64,000 nucleotides of DNA from Steromphala cineraria (Eukaryota; Mollusca; Gastropoda; Trochida; Trochidae), in NCBI GenBank assembly GCA_916613615.1, contig OU744726.1, positions 15,751,515 to 15,815,514 on the forward strand, written 5' to 3'. The first letter of the stretch is position 1. Each line of letters begins with the position of its first letter. The position numbers and the translations under genes are program-made. The notes beneath the pieces were generated by a model. That model saw nothing but the letters and a program-made list of their open reading frames with translations, was not told the origin of the DNA and searched no databases. Shown here in pieces: positions 13,214 through 26,527 of the stretch.

Positions 13214-16200
13214 CTACTTTCCCTTGTAGATGAGAACTGGGCAGTGAGAGTGATGAAGCACCGCCTCGCTCACGCTCCCCAGGATGGTACGTTTAATCTT
13301 GCCCATGCCGCGGGTGCCGATCACGATGACGTCAGCATGGATGCTTTCGGCGTGTCTGCAGATCTGGTGCCATACATCCTCTCCTTTCAACACCTCGAAA
13401 GAACTATTAACCTGCAAACCAGGAAATCGTTTTGTACTTAATATAAACTGAGAAAAATAAGGGTGATTTGATATTTTTTCAATCATTAATTTTCTGTTTG
13501 TGGGATATTTAGATATTTAACTAATTGTCAAGTATATATTTTAAGCTGTGGTGATAACAGAAAATGCATATGTATGTTTTATTATCAGTGCTCGGAATGA
13601 AAAAGAAGAATAAGAGGAACATATATAAGTAATATATTAAACTTATTTAAACTATTTGACACTATTTAATTTAAAAAGCACAGGTTAATGCACCTTGAAT
13701 GAGTACGTGCGTCCTTTTAACGTTTCACTGCAGGTAACGTAATTGTGGATCGTAAGAATGAATATAAAGAAGGCCGCTGTTTAAAAGAAAATTGATAGGC
13801 GAGTGGTGTGATTTGAACCTGTATGAGTTTACATGGTACTTCCGCATTTAAAATTTAAATGTAAAAACTAAATTTACTTTTAACATCGAAACACCTTATG
13901 TTCAGATTTTTCTAATTTTCAGATACAAAAATCTGCTTATGTCAAAGAACTCGGGTTCATAGCTCACGTAAATAGAATGTCGTTTAGCTCTAAAGTACAA
14001 ACGCTATTAAATTATTATGCCTAAGTCTGTTACCTACTGTGTCCAGTAATCCTGCATGTATTTACGTGGTGCTTATACAGGCACGATATTAACATATTAA
14101 GCATGTTACATGTTTCTTGCTAAATTATTCCGGAAGAGAGTTGAGGTGACATGGGGTTTAACGCCCTTTCAAGAGTATTTCACTTATATCACGGATGCTA
14201 ATGATATTACAGAGAGAAAGCCTGCGGTTAATGGCCGGTTATGCATTGTTGTGGAAGCTGCGAGCATCGGCTGGAACAAGGGAATCAAGAGTAGGGATGC
14301 GCTAGAACTCAATTTTGCATTGTATCTGAATGGGTGTAGAACAGTTATCCAATGCAGAAAAAAGTTGCCAAGCTACAAACGAAATTCGCGTTTGAAAAGA
14401 AGTCGTTCGCGCTATCCCGCCCCTCTTTGGGAATAATAATACAAACTCACATTGCAATCCCTGCAGATTTTCTCTACATTTTCCTTGAGCTTGCAGGTAT
14501 CGGCGCTGGTCTCTGCGATGAGTTCTTCTAGTCTCCCTGGACCTGTGATAAACAACGTTTCAAGGAAATTAATTACATATTAAATTTATTCTAAATTGAA
14601 TCATTGAAATTGAATCTAAATTGAACCACAACTCACAATCAGTGATACAAACCACCTAGTGTATTTTACTAAGTATAATACATTGAAAAAGTTTAGAGTA
14701 TTAAGGCTTAGTGGTATTGCACTCATATTGTCAAAATCTGCAGGTGACCATTAAATAAGTTATGTGAACCAACTGCACTAACGTTGTAGTCATATTGAAA
14801 GGCGGACTCACTAGAGTTACTTGGACAAATCATGGAACGAACAACAGTGCGCACAAAAGAGACATTTCTAATTTTAGGGACAAGGTGAAACCTATCTGAA
14901 AGAGATTCTGAACGAAGCACTCACAGTGATTACACCGTTCATAACTGAAAAGGGTATAACCTTAAGTTTGCGTACTTCATTGGTCGCACTACATTAACAA
15001 CTTTACGCAGGGAAGGCAATTTCAGGAAGTATCACGCAGTTTGACTTTGATCTCATGTAGCCCCTAGAGCATCCTCGATTATCCAGCGCTTTCGTTCCGA
15101 TAAATCTACACTACAAGCCCTGGAAAACTTTACATGGTTTTATCTTAAACCAAAGACCACCCTTTGCATCCAAGTTTATCCAATCAGAAACGAAACGCAG
15201 ACACTACTTGCGTAAACAACTCGACAAATCAAGTAAGCGTTTTGCTGAGTCATTGCAAAGGGAGAAAATTTGGTTCGAGGTAAAACCATGTAAAGTTTTC
15301 CAGGGCTTGTAGTGTAGATTTATCGGAACGAAAGCGCTGGATAATCGAGGATGCCCCTAGAGCAACCACAAGTTGATTGGAATATAAGCGCCATATAAGA
15401 AGACTTATTATTATTATTGATTTAATCTATCCTCCACTTACTGATGAGGCGCTGAACGTTCCCCCAGTACTCCGGTACCGTGACGATGTGGATCTTGTGG
15501 TTAGGTCGCCAGAAATATGTCAGGTACCCTGCAAGAAGAATAGAGTTGTTTCACATGTAATGCTAACGGTACTTGTCGGATAATGCGTGAAAACAACCAT
15601 ATGAACAATCGTCCCGAAGAATAATTACATATGCATATAAAGATTTCACGCTATGTACAATTGAAATAAGTGATAACCATTTTACTGATGCAATTCATTT
15701 ATGCAGCGTATCGAATGTGCCACCTTACTCTTAGATTTTAAAATATGTTTATGTTATGATGTTATTTCATTCTGAGCTTATTTCTAGTCTGTATGATTAC
15801 CGTCACTTACTGATAAATTTATTGCAAAGTTTACAAATCTACTGTAAAATTTGAAACAGCCATTTAGCCATGCGATTCAAAGGTGATTTCTACATGTGAC
15901 ACGTACGATCTTCTTGTCGTAGGCATAGAGAGCTTCAACATAAAGAACTCTTTACACACACAATGGAAGAAGTCAAATGATAAATTATTTGTGATGGATT
16001 CAACACGTACACAAACCAAAGGCTATCGTTTAGAATAGTGACAATCACCGGTATGGTCTAAGACATGAGATTTGTATTATCATGTGATAACGGACAAAGC
16101 TGTCAAAATCTCCTTTCATCTGATTTGATGAGCTAATTTAAGAGTCGAGTTTCATGTTCGAGCAATCTGAAACCGGGGAATCAATATAAGGTCACTTGAG

Positions 16201-19200
16201 GGAAACCTAGTCTGGAATCGATACCTTGGCAACAGCTGTGCAGCTACACTTTCTTCTTGGAACTTGATTGAGAAAGAATTCTATGGATTTTTCAACTTCT
16301 TTATTACAAGAGTGCGGCGTTTCGGTGTAGATACTAACACCGTTTTCAAGCAAAAAAATAAAAATATAAATTTTTTTTTATATGGAACCATAGAATTCTT
16401 CCTCATTCATCCCACAACTTCTAAATGCCCCTAAAAGGAAAGCAATCTTTGTTTCTAACGCATTCAATATTGAACAGTGTCGTCGACTTAATATTGAATT
16501 CGATCAGAGAAGCTATTTCGATAAGTTGATATATCTTAATTTAAACTTAGACTTTGGTGCATCTCAAATGATCGAGTACATTCAACATGCAAGGTATTGT
16601 ATGAAATTCAACCCTTTTATTTTGAAGACACTACGTCTTTGGGCTATTGTTTCCCCCTCCATCCCATCAAGAACGTGTCTATAAAAATAGTTAACTTTCC
16701 AAGACACAAAACATGATATTAAAGGGGCAGTGGCACGTTTTTTTTGAAAATAAAATATTTTCAATTTTTCACTGATTATTGTGCGTTAATGCTAAATGTA
16801 TTATTTTGACAGTGCCAAAAGTCTCAGTACATAAACCCATCGTCCATCGTCAGAGAACAAACCATAAAGATTCTCAAAACGTCTATTGGCGGCCATTTAA
16901 TTCAACACCATTAATTCATTTTGCGTTAGATAAAGGAATCGCATGGTTGAAATTTACAATATACATTTGATTTATTGGTGCGTCATTTATAGATAATATT
17001 CATTGTTTTCAATTGGAAACATTAATTTGCTTTTTCCTGACATTATCTTATATTCCCCATAAAAACGTGCTACTGCCCCTTTAGGACAAAAGACAAATTG
17101 GAAAATATGGTGATCGCATTTCACTGCTGTCATCAGATATCCTCAGCAGAAGGAGTCTTAAAAGGAACCAACAACCCAGCAGGTAAAACCTAAATGACCA
17201 TCGTTAATGAGAGCATCCAGACGGGTAAGGGGGGTTACGTGACGGAAACTTGGTACTGGCTGTCAGCTGTAAGCGGTTAGTAACAAAACGCTTTCGTCCT
17301 TACCGAGCATTTACGACTCTTTCGGGGTTCTGCTAATAAAACTCTGGAATTTAAAAATTCGGGTTGCAGACCCCTTTTAACTTGAAATGGAATTTATTTG
17401 CATAAAGCTCCTAGACCCAGGTAGTTATCTGATAAGAACATCTGACTATAGATGTAGGCTATATTGAACCAATCGTGCCGAAACAATAAACAATTAATGC
17501 CACTGCTTTCATAAATAATAAATGGATGTTGCAAACACGGTGATAACACGGTATGGGGTGGGAGTCATATATTATAATGATTTATTTCGTCAATATCCGT
17601 CGTACATCGCTCAGCATAACCAAATTAATCTTGATTTATGTATTAACAAGTAGTAAATAAGTGGTTCAGTAAAATATCAAAGGTTAGCCGATGGAGGTCG
17701 CTCTCTTGGGAAAGCGGTTCAGCTGACATTCCGTTGCCTTTTCGTTTAGATTTAGATATAAATCAATGACGAAACAAGAAGACATGGTCATCGACATCTC
17801 CCTCCAAATTAGTTTTCATTAAAGCTCCAAGCATTTTCCTACATGGGCAATAACTCCGTAAAACATAATTGCACGGTTCTGATTTTTGAACGTATTTAAG
17901 GTATTGATGCCCTGAAGACACACAGCAAATCTGGTTATTTTATCTGAAATAGTTTCTGAGAAAAGTTTTCCTCTTTGCCGACCCCCTCGTATTGTGTCCA
18001 AAAACAAGAACAGACGCATGGACACACGGACGGACAGTGTTCAAACCTATAACCCCTCCCACTTCGTGGCGTGGGATAACAGATTATATTTACATCAATA
18101 CATAGACAATAGTAATATATATAATAAGGTCAAATAACGTGTGTCAAACAGCACCGTGCCTTTAGACAAAATCTAGCCATTAACATAGTTATAGGTTTTG
18201 TTTGAAAGGTACAGAAATTGGAATTCAAAGATATATTCTTGATGATGGAACAAGATTTAGGACCTAAAATATCCTTCAAAGAAGCCAACCAATCAAAACA
18301 TGTCATATTTTTCAAAAAGTGATACGAGCTTCGGCATGGTTCGCCAACGTATGGAAGTTATGTGATACTTTCTTAGAAATTGCCTATAATGTTTAGATAT
18401 AGCGATTGCAGGATAGGACAGAGGAGTCCTAGTAGTAGTATAGAGAACCTCAAGGCAGGACTATTTGTGGTAACCTTCACTAATTGATAAAAGTGTAAGC
18501 TGCAAACAAATAACATTTTTCATGTAATACTCAATTCATCCAATACGAACAGTTGATGATGAGGTCTGTCAATTGATTGTTATATTTCAAGAATTTTTCT
18601 CAACGATTTATCTGAGCATGCAAGAGTAAAGAGCCCTGGATACCTAACATTTCATGGAAATCATAGACGATAATAGCCGACTCAGCAATTGTATATTTAC
18701 AATGGGGAGAGAAAGAAACCACCAATTTGTATAAACGTTCCGCACATATGCTTTCATTGACAACTCCCAATAGGGGAATTTAGGTTTCTTATTATAAGAG
18801 CGTTTCACCCTTGGCTGAAGAGATGAATCACAGAGGTATGTTTACGAAGGGTCGCGGCTTATCGAAAGGATCTAAAGTATAGGGTTCGTCTTGGTCGAAT
18901 GACTCTCTCAGGCTAGCCACCCTGAAGTGAATTATGATTTAAAGTTTCATCAATATCTTGCAAACTTCATTTTCTGCAAACTGTTCTTGTTAAAATTGAA
19001 AATATAATTTCTTTGAACAGACGCATCATGTCGGCAAAGTTAACGGTTAAAAAAAGCTTAAAGTATAATTTCATATTGCAAAAACATTTAAGTTAGATCC
19101 AAATTTAACATTTAACACAACAGTTCCAATTTCAGATCAATATAATGATATTAACAAGTTTATCAAGTTATGATGTAATTAACCTTTATGTCCTTATAAA

Positions 19201-22200
19201 TGAACTATGGATGAACTGTCATGTGAAACTAATGCCATCATTCTGAACTTCATATTCCTAAAGAGGAATTACCTTTTCCGCGAAGGTTAGGTTCGGTTTC
19301 TACCAAGGTAAGGATTTAGGGTTTAGCCGTTGACCCGACATTAACACTAACAATTGGCAGAAAGTAAAAATAGTCCTCATTACATACTAAGGATGTTATA
19401 ACACAGAACAAGAGTCAAAATGCGCATAAAAAGAGTTTTAAGATGTAGGTGCTTTCACTCAAGCGTACGTTTCTATGACATGACGTTATTGGGTAAGAGA
19501 CGAAAATGGGGGTTTACCTTGTTGGTCTTATTGTGACATGATTAAATACACCAAACTGACAGTTTGCAATTCTAATTTTAAATGGTTGTTTTTCAGGTTT
19601 CAAATGTTCTCCTTCAGAAAATCATCAGTATAAATTTCGAGGATGTGGTCCAAGTCGCTCTTAATGAGCAGCCACAAACTGTCATGTAAATGTAAAATAC
19701 CAAATTCTCTTGGGGTTTCAAATAAAAATCAGCTTTTCGAGACTCTTTGATCATAAGAAGATAGATAATAGTTTTTACATGGCTATAAAGCCCTGTGATC
19801 TATGTAAGCCCCTAGGTCAACACACATATAATCTATGATTTGTTTTAAATGTTGTGCATGTATACATGTCCAGAACATTTTAGTTAGTTTTTTAGTTACT
19901 TTCTCTCTGGCGAATAATATGAAATTGAGTTTGATTGGAGAATATATGAATGATGAATCAGGAAATCGTCGTATCTTGAATTACACAGTACATTTGGACA
20001 TTGTAGCAGGGTTGTAATAAAGAAGTTCATTGAAAAAGTCGATTTTATAAAACAAATAATAAACCTAAATCATCATATATTTAAGTTATGATCATACATA
20101 AGTTTTCCAATAGATCTGAATATCAAAGATAATTCATTTTTAAAATATTCAAAACAGCAAAGAGCCAGTACATTAATTAACCTTTTCTGCCTTTCCATTC
20201 ACTGTCACTGCTTATTATCGTGTTCTGAACGCCATGACACTGTCGTCATGGCAATATGTTATTAGTCAGAAGACCCTAATTAGGAAAGCACGACAATTGA
20301 AAATGTGATTCGGAAAGCACCATGTGATGTTTGACCATTTACTTCAGAATGGTAAATGGTGTCAGTAGATCGTGTTTGTCAGATGATGTGACGGAACGTC
20401 AGAATGTCCTGCTTTTACTTACTGTGAATGGAATATACCATTAGCCGAGTCTTACATTCCTCAGCTGGTGGTAAAGAGCTTTCTTTGAAATGTTGGGTTT
20501 TAACCAAATAATGACGGTTGTATGCTTACAATGCCTTACTGAAATGTCTCATTTTACTATTTGAACACCATGACACCAAAGTTAATGCATTTTCGTAACT
20601 AGAAAAAAATTAACGTTTTTTTGTTTTTGTTTTGTGTTTTCTATTCAAACATAGACACGTCATAAAATTTCATGTAACCAAGCAAGGATATCAGGAATGC
20701 AAGAAGACCTTTAGTAAACTAGAGAATATAAAGATCTAGAGTTCCCGTCAATGCCATCGTTCTCTCCCCAAAGATGAATCCTGTCCTGGTAATGTCTGGT
20801 TCAAGAAGACAAAATGGTTTGTTTAAAATGTCTGATTGTTTGCAAAGCAAACCCTGTTGAATTAATAATTCAACTTGTTCACGTAACTGTTTGGAAGACA
20901 AGTATGCATTCCCCTGAGCGTTGTTCACATGGTTCTCACAAAGCATGACTCAGGCAGAGATATGACACAACATTTGATAGAAATATGGATGATAGCAGCA
21001 TCTAAAATGACAGACCCGCTCATCATGTCACAAAAGTCAGACTTTATGAACAAAAATCATGATATCCTTTTCCTGTCTTCAAATTGTAATGAGATGTGTG
21101 ACTTCACAGTTGCATTTTAGGCAAAACTCGTTTCACTGCGACTTATTAAAGTTATCTACATGTACATATTTTTCTCCCCTGGGCCTCGAAACCTGTTTAC
21201 CCCAAGTCCACAAATGCAAACAGTGTATATCAATTTATGTACACGAATAACTACTGACAATAGCATAACTGTTTCGTAAAGGTGAATTTGGCAACAAGAA
21301 CTGGGTCAGGCTGGAAAATCAGCGTTGTTGCAATTTAAGCAAAACCGTTGACTCTGCAGAAGATCGTGTTCGGAACCTATGCAGGACAACAGTAACAGTA
21401 GTTATAGTTTATATATTTGTATTGTTTATTATTACTGTCAGAAACTGAAAGCTAAAACTAAACTTTTTGCTTCGTGGTACATGGATATATGGATAATTGT
21501 CCTGGATGACTCGTTGAAAAGCAACTTCTTTCAACATGCATTCAATATGAATCTAGAATATTATATTACAAATTGATTATAAAATGCTTCGTTTTAGTAA
21601 AAGTTTTGTTATAGTAACAGTGTTAAGCAGAAAACATTGAGATAACTCTTTACGAGGAACGTCATATTTGTGATATCATGACGTTTTGAATGAGACTTAT
21701 CGTAAATAGTATCGTAAATCGGAAATGTCAACAAAAGATACCGATTATTCGTCATTATGAATGCTCGACATGATACCTTACAACTGTATCCTGATATTGA
21801 GTAAAGGAAGGAAATCTCCCCTCGACGTTATGGAAACCATTTACATAAATCTGACCTGTAAATACTTGGTTTGTACTCAATAGTATAACAGAGATAATCA
21901 TTACCCTGATGTTACCTTTTGATAACATTGCATTTAAGTGTAATACCCTTGCTATTCTTAAAGTGTATGAACTTCAATTATTTTAGAAGTTGGATAAGTG
22001 GGACAAGTGTTTAACGTGTTTGAGTACTTATGGAATTCCTTTATTATTTTGTGTTATTATATTGGATAGATTAATTCCTCTATAAGGGCGCTATAAATCG
22101 AACTTTCGAAATATGTAAAACACATAGAAACCTGTAATCAAATGGCATACCTTTTTGTACCTACATGTATGAACCAGATACCATGTAAGGAATTCTGCGA

Positions 22201-25200
22201 ACGCAGTAGTCTAAATCTACTTATAAAATGAGACGTGATTCATTTACATTTACATTGTGTACAATTACAGGAAATGTACATGTCCTTGGTATGGGTACCC
22301 TTTTGTTTTGGTTGCTAATCTACTGTATAGGTTCAGGTGTTTTCGCTTTTGTGGTATGTCATGCGTTATCTTATTGATATCATGCTAGACATCAAAAAAT
22401 AGTTTTTAAAAATAAGGAAACTTAACTTTGTTTATGAAGCTATTTCCATTATACCAGAACCACATGCAATCTCTGAAGTATTCCATATATTCCATATATT
22501 CAAGGACGTTGTAAAATATGAAAATCACTTACAGGTATAAAAACAACATCAGATACTTATAGCCGTAGAGAAAAATAAATCATAAAAGGTCAAACATTTG
22601 AAATACACACAAAATTGGATCACGGTAAACATGAACATGAAGTTTGGTGAAGCTTGTCTGTATATTCGAAGACGATTTCAAAGACGATAGCAAAGACGAT
22701 TTCCAACGGGAAAAATAACGACCATATGGGGATAAAGAGGGCTATTATTATATTTTTGCTTCCGCTGCATGACCTACATGTACGGGTTGACATGAAACAC
22801 AGATGATTTACATAGGAAAACACTTGACGGTATGCAAGGCAGGGACAATAACATATCACATTGCTGAATGCACACAGTAACATATATAAGGTGATCCCTT
22901 AGGTACACTAAACTACACACAATCTGAACATCAATGTTTTAACATAGTGTGTAACATTGTAATTTTGACCTTACTTGTGGTCAGTGATAATCATATAAGA
23001 ATTTCTGGTGCAGGATAAACCTACGTTGGGTAAATGGATTTGAGCTTCTCAGATTTCCCATGGCTTCGTCATAAAACCTATTGACCTGCTATTCACCTCA
23101 AAAGCTTCAGTTCGCATAAAAGGTATACCCCTGTACACACATAGCTTGTGAACACGCTTCAGTGACCACTGAACCTTTAGAAAGTAGACTAAGGACGACT
23201 CTCTTAAAAGGTATAAAATATTCGTTTGAATACGATACTTTTTGTTGTGAGCATACCAAAGGAAACTTGCATTTCGACAATTTATGTCATCATGTCACAA
23301 TTTATTTATTTCATGAAAAATCAACGGAGGTGCTCTAATGGATAAGACTTGCGAGAGATTCAGATTAAATATATGAACAAATCAAGTGTAATGACATGTA
23401 CGAGCAGGAAAACATTCGTGTATATGCAGCTTTCTCTGTGCAAAGAATAATGAAGATTTATATTAGTATGCTTCAGTGATCACTGCATACCTCTAACTTG
23501 AGAAACTAGCCTTGTCAACGACTCACAAAGCGAATCTATTTCTTTGCATGACAGTGTGACGACTAACATTCGGATACATTTCAATTCACCTGAATGGGCA
23601 TAAGAAGTAACTCCATTACTCTCTGTTAATAACCTTGGAAGTTAGAATCAGGAAAAACTGCAAGTTTGCAGGGATGTAAATCTACGACCTTGCATGTTGG
23701 AAAGCCATATAAAATGTATGTCGTCTCGATGAAACATTCATGCTTCAGTGATTGAAAATAGCAAGAGCTATATAGACTTTGTGTAAGACACTTGAGACAA
23801 CATATACTAAACAATGTTAGATATGTAACAAATGTATCTGTATATAGTTAATCTATTTGCATAACTTTCCCTCATCCATTAGCCTCTGTAAAATGTACCC
23901 GTTCAACCGAAAAACATTTTCCTGTGATACAGGATTTGCTGATTGAAGGAGGGTATATGTATATGAACATGCCTTAATTAAGTAAAGCGTACGGATATAA
24001 ACCTTTTTTTCATGAAGCATGATTAACGCAACGACCATTTACATCACCATAACTATGAGAAAAACAATGTCGAAAATGACATCGTCTGACTTGCTTTATA
24101 CATGCTTCAGTGCTGACAACAATACTCTTCGTTCACACGCCGCCGTCTATCTCAGCACTAATATGTGTTCTTACATTCCACTGAGGCGGTGACTGTAAAT
24201 GATACCCGGATATAGAGCTTGACTGCTTGAGTTCATTATCAGCCCGAATCGATAATCGATACTGCTGACCAGCGATAACAAACGATATGCGGGTCAGTCA
24301 GAGAGGCCTTCACCAGAGATGTTATAAACAAGCGTTTGCGCAACCTGTCCATATCACAGAACACATTTTACACTAAACGACTTTTTATACGTTCTCTCCC
24401 CACAGAGGTACATCAAGTCATGAAATGTTGATCAAGCCTCTGTTCTTATTAGACCTAATCCGTAGGTTCCGGGAGTTTTGCATTTTGCATTTGAATTTTG
24501 TTTAGCAAATGAAAACGCTTCTCGCATGGAAAGGGTGGTTCATGTCACAATGCCTTTGTCATGGTTCAGTAGCCAAGATGATGAATTTAGAACAGCGTCG
24601 CTGATAGCACAACTACGGTAACTTTGCCTCCAACCAGGCACCTCCAACTCTACGCCACAAATTTGGCGAATTAGAACAGAGGCTCGATTAACATTTCCAT
24701 GACTTGATTTACCTCTGTGGAGAGATAATGCTATAATAAGGTCAACTTTGATTACCGTTGTGGCTTATGCGAATGATGTTATGAGTTAACATTTCAATGC
24801 ATCTAAACGTTGAAGAATAATCATGATCTGGCTTCAGAAATATGGGCATCCTAAGGTGTTGTACCGAATTTATGATGTGTTACTAACTTCCAGTCTGTTC
24901 ATAATATCAACAATTAAATCCCTGACTCAATAAGGTAAATACGACGACTTGTCAACTAATACTTCACAGCAACACTTATAAACAATCCTTTGATTCTTTG
25001 CTCAAGAAAGCTTTTACGAGACCATTAAACATCAATTATCCATTTAGATCTAGCAAACAAAGGCCATTATGAGGTTTGTCATTCACCGATAATGGATCAA
25101 TTATGTCTTGCAGTTGTAACTCTGTAAGCCAGAGTATTTCCGAAATCAATAAAGCGTGGTGAACGAGATACGGGCCTTAGCATGTACAAGGTGTACAGTT

Positions 25201-26025
25201 TTGAGATCTATTTATCCGGTGTTGTTTGTCGGGAGGTCTTGTCAAACTATCTATGTAGTTTACGGGGACTGTCAATCTGTGACAGTATGAATGGGGATAA
25301 AGCCTGGAAACTAGGTCGTATGCAGTGGCTATGCTAACACTGAACTCTCGCATGATCCGGTACTGTCAACAATATATGATATCCAGATAATATTCCCACG
25401 ATGTATGTGATAAACTCAGGGTCGATATTTTACACTAAAATGAAACCCAAAGTTTATACGAATGTTGGCATAACCTACGTACAACGTTTAACCCGAGCTG
25501 ATTCCTCTCATACATATACGAGTAAGTAAAAGTCATTTAATCTTAAACAATTAACCATTTGTACATATGTTAAAACAACACCATTAAAACACTAATAACG
25601 GGGATTTTTTGAAATATATCAACATCATTATCATATCAAGAAAACTATTATTTTAGATCTTTTGTATGCAAAACATAGATAATTCTTCTTCAGCGCAAAT
25701 AACTATTCCCTTTCATATTTTCCTAGATTGATAAATACTAAATACATTTAATTATATTTTCTTATTTGCAAAATCCGTCAAACAAAATGACACAACTCAC
25801 AATCAACACTGTATCCCTTTACTTACAGCGTATGTAAAACATTCTTGATGTGCATTAAAGCATAACTGAATTCTCCCTAGATCTGTCAACAGAGCTTTTG
25901 CTATTTCTTTTAACATTTTACTGAAGCTACTTACATTTGAACGCATTTTCACTGATTGTGCTGTTATCCATGGACACAAGGACATTGCTCTGTCCATCTG
26001 ATTGTGCCTGCTGTTGTTGCGCCAT
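13214..26025 (-). CDS. Universal stress protein (USP-A), 4 coding exons, 155 aa
   Basis: Spliced minus-strand gene. Coding exons: 26025-25935 (91 nt), 15528-15442 (87), 14542-14451 (92) and 13411-13214 (198, TAG stop). All introns have GT donors and AG acceptors, with phases 1, 1 and 0; intron 1 is 10.4 kb. The single UspA domain starts with the beta-1 strand NVLVSMD (Asp20). The C-terminal exon has GTRGMGKIKRTILGS, giving Gly122, Gly125, Gly135 and Ser136 of the G-2x-G-9x-G-S nucleotide-binding signature, followed by HHSHCPVLIY. In this family that signature marks ATP-binding members. Length is normal for the family. No signal peptide or membrane segment is visible, so it is probably cytosolic. 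The start is the first ATG of the exon and matches paralogue USP-B. It is the most downstream of three tandem paralogues and most like USP-B. It is likely functional; its physiological role is not shown by sequence. Confidence 0.93.
15070..15353. mobile_element. Mutator-like MITE with perfect 73-bp TIRs
   Basis: Arms 15070-15142 and 15281-15353 are exact reverse complements over 73 bp, beginning CATCCTCGATTATCC. The 9-bp direct repeat cccctagag flanks both sides (15061-15069 and 15354-15362). Long inverted repeats with a 9-bp target duplication are typical of Mutator-like elements. At 284 bp with no ORF it is non-autonomous. It lies in intron 2 of USP-A. Perfect arms and target duplication suggest a recent insertion. 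Confidence 0.9.
16235..16692. mobile_element. Possible retroelement fragment (Penelope-like?)
   Basis: Two pieces meet head to head. One carries agaattctatgg, then caacttctttattacaagag, then a small stem (cggtgt / aacaccg near 16322-16345). The other begins ccatagaattctt near 16386 and leads into a plus-strand frame of about 90 codons without a stop (about 16410-16683; reads RKAIFVSNAFNIEQCRR early). The inverted arrangement plus hairpin resembles the ends of Penelope-like elements. I do not recognise a domain in the frame, so this is tentative. It sits in intron 1 of USP-A. Confidence 0.3.
16722..17081. mobile_element. MITE with AAGGGGCAGTRGCACG termini
   Basis: The inverted ends aaggggcagtggcacg and cgtgctactgcccctt are bounded by TA on both sides (16720-16721 and 17082-17083). 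That fits a TA target-site duplication, as in Tc1/mariner-like elements. It is 360 bp, AT-rich and has no ORF. Related copies lie at 50543 and 51223 in this window, sharing internal blocks such as attggcggcca. It sits in intron 1 of USP-A. Confidence 0.8.
17825..18085 (-). repeat. Interspersed repeat of a widespread invertebrate type
   Basis: It contains gacgcatggacacacggacg followed by cccctcccacttcgtggcgt, an arrangement I recognise from dispersed repeats in many invertebrate genomes. No terminal structure is visible. The short minus-strand frame here is not a supported gene. Confidence 0.45.
18086..24389. other. Intron 1 of USP-A, unannotated portion
   Basis: No exon-like sequence was found. 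There is a weakly repeated block around gcttcagtga at about 23157, 23471, 23740 and 24103; the first two copies extend over some 60 bp. A short inverted pair (ttccattcactgt at 20193, actgtgaatggaa at 20421) may be a decayed MITE. Otherwise it is AT-rich sequence without recognisable content. Confidence 0.5.
24390..24730. mobile_element. MITE with TCTCYCCACAGAGG termini, copy 1
   Basis: The left end cgttctctccccacagaggt and the right end acctctgtggagagataatg are imperfect inverted repeats that extend inward about 55 bp (catcaagtcatg and catgacttgat; gcctctgttct and agaacagaggc). The internal segment with agcacaactac and tgcctccaacca is shared with the copy at 33808-33971, so the two form a family. 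The target duplication is decayed here. It sits in intron 1 of USP-A. Confidence 0.75.
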
Positions 26026-26111
26026 GACTTCCAGTGAACGTTTCCCGAACTGCTATGAACACAGTGAACACCTGAGTAACCAGTGTACAGCCCAGACAGG
26101 TTATAGGTCAC

Positions 26112-26134
26112 AGGTCGAGGGAGCGGTTATTGTA
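26112..26134 (-). promoter_or_regulatory. Conserved upstream block of USP-A
   Basis: On the minus strand this reads TACAATAACCGCTCCCTCGA followed by CCT. Its near end is 87 bp upstream of the USP-A ATG. A block identical at 22 of 23 positions lies 96 bp upstream of the USP-B ATG. A conserved position relative to the start suggests a promoter or 5'UTR element shared by the pair. It could also be residual similarity from the gene duplication. Confidence 0.5.
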
Positions 26135-26360
26135 GCATTTTGCTCACGTTATGACACGTTTTCTCTGTACATTACATACAGCCTAGCGGCTTCGATTAAC
26201 ATATATCGAACACAACACATGCGTTATAAGCTTCAAGAGTGTTGTACATTTGGGATGAAATATGATGCCTGCTTTTGGAAATTCACAAAGATAAGATGGT
26301 CATATATTTTTGTATTCGACTTTGTTTCTACACATTATACGTTTTCGTTACACTGAATTT

Positions 26361-26527
26361 CAGTGCAGTCCCACCCATGGTTGTTAGTTCCAGCCGCTGC
26401 TCGCAGGTTTCACCGCACTGAATGCATAGCCACAATAGTGTTGCGGGCTTTCTCCCTGCAATAATACTAGCAGCCACGATAAAAGTGAAATACTCTTGAA
26501 AGCGACGATAAACCCCACATCACCTCA
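26361..26527 (+). mobile_element. 5'-truncated SINE copy
   Basis: It shares with the complete copy at 56894-57152 the blocks gcagtcccaccc, gctcgcaggtttc, atagccacaatagtgttgcg and gcgataaacccc-type tail sequence (here gcgacgataaacccc), ending in a cacctcac-rich tail. The tRNA-like head is missing. It lies between USP-A and USP-B. Confidence 0.75.

Noticed and set aside
14110..14436. 108-codon plus-strand frame in USP-A intron 3
   Set aside because: No domain, start context or homologue; it lies antisense in an intron and is probably chance.
20193..20433. Possible MITE with ttccattcactgt ends
   Set aside because: Only 12 of 13 bp pair and no target duplication is visible; too weak to annotate.
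22620..22883. 87-codon minus-strand hydrophobic frame
   Set aside because: No domain or splice partners; composition follows local AT-rich sequence and a small gacgatttc repeat.
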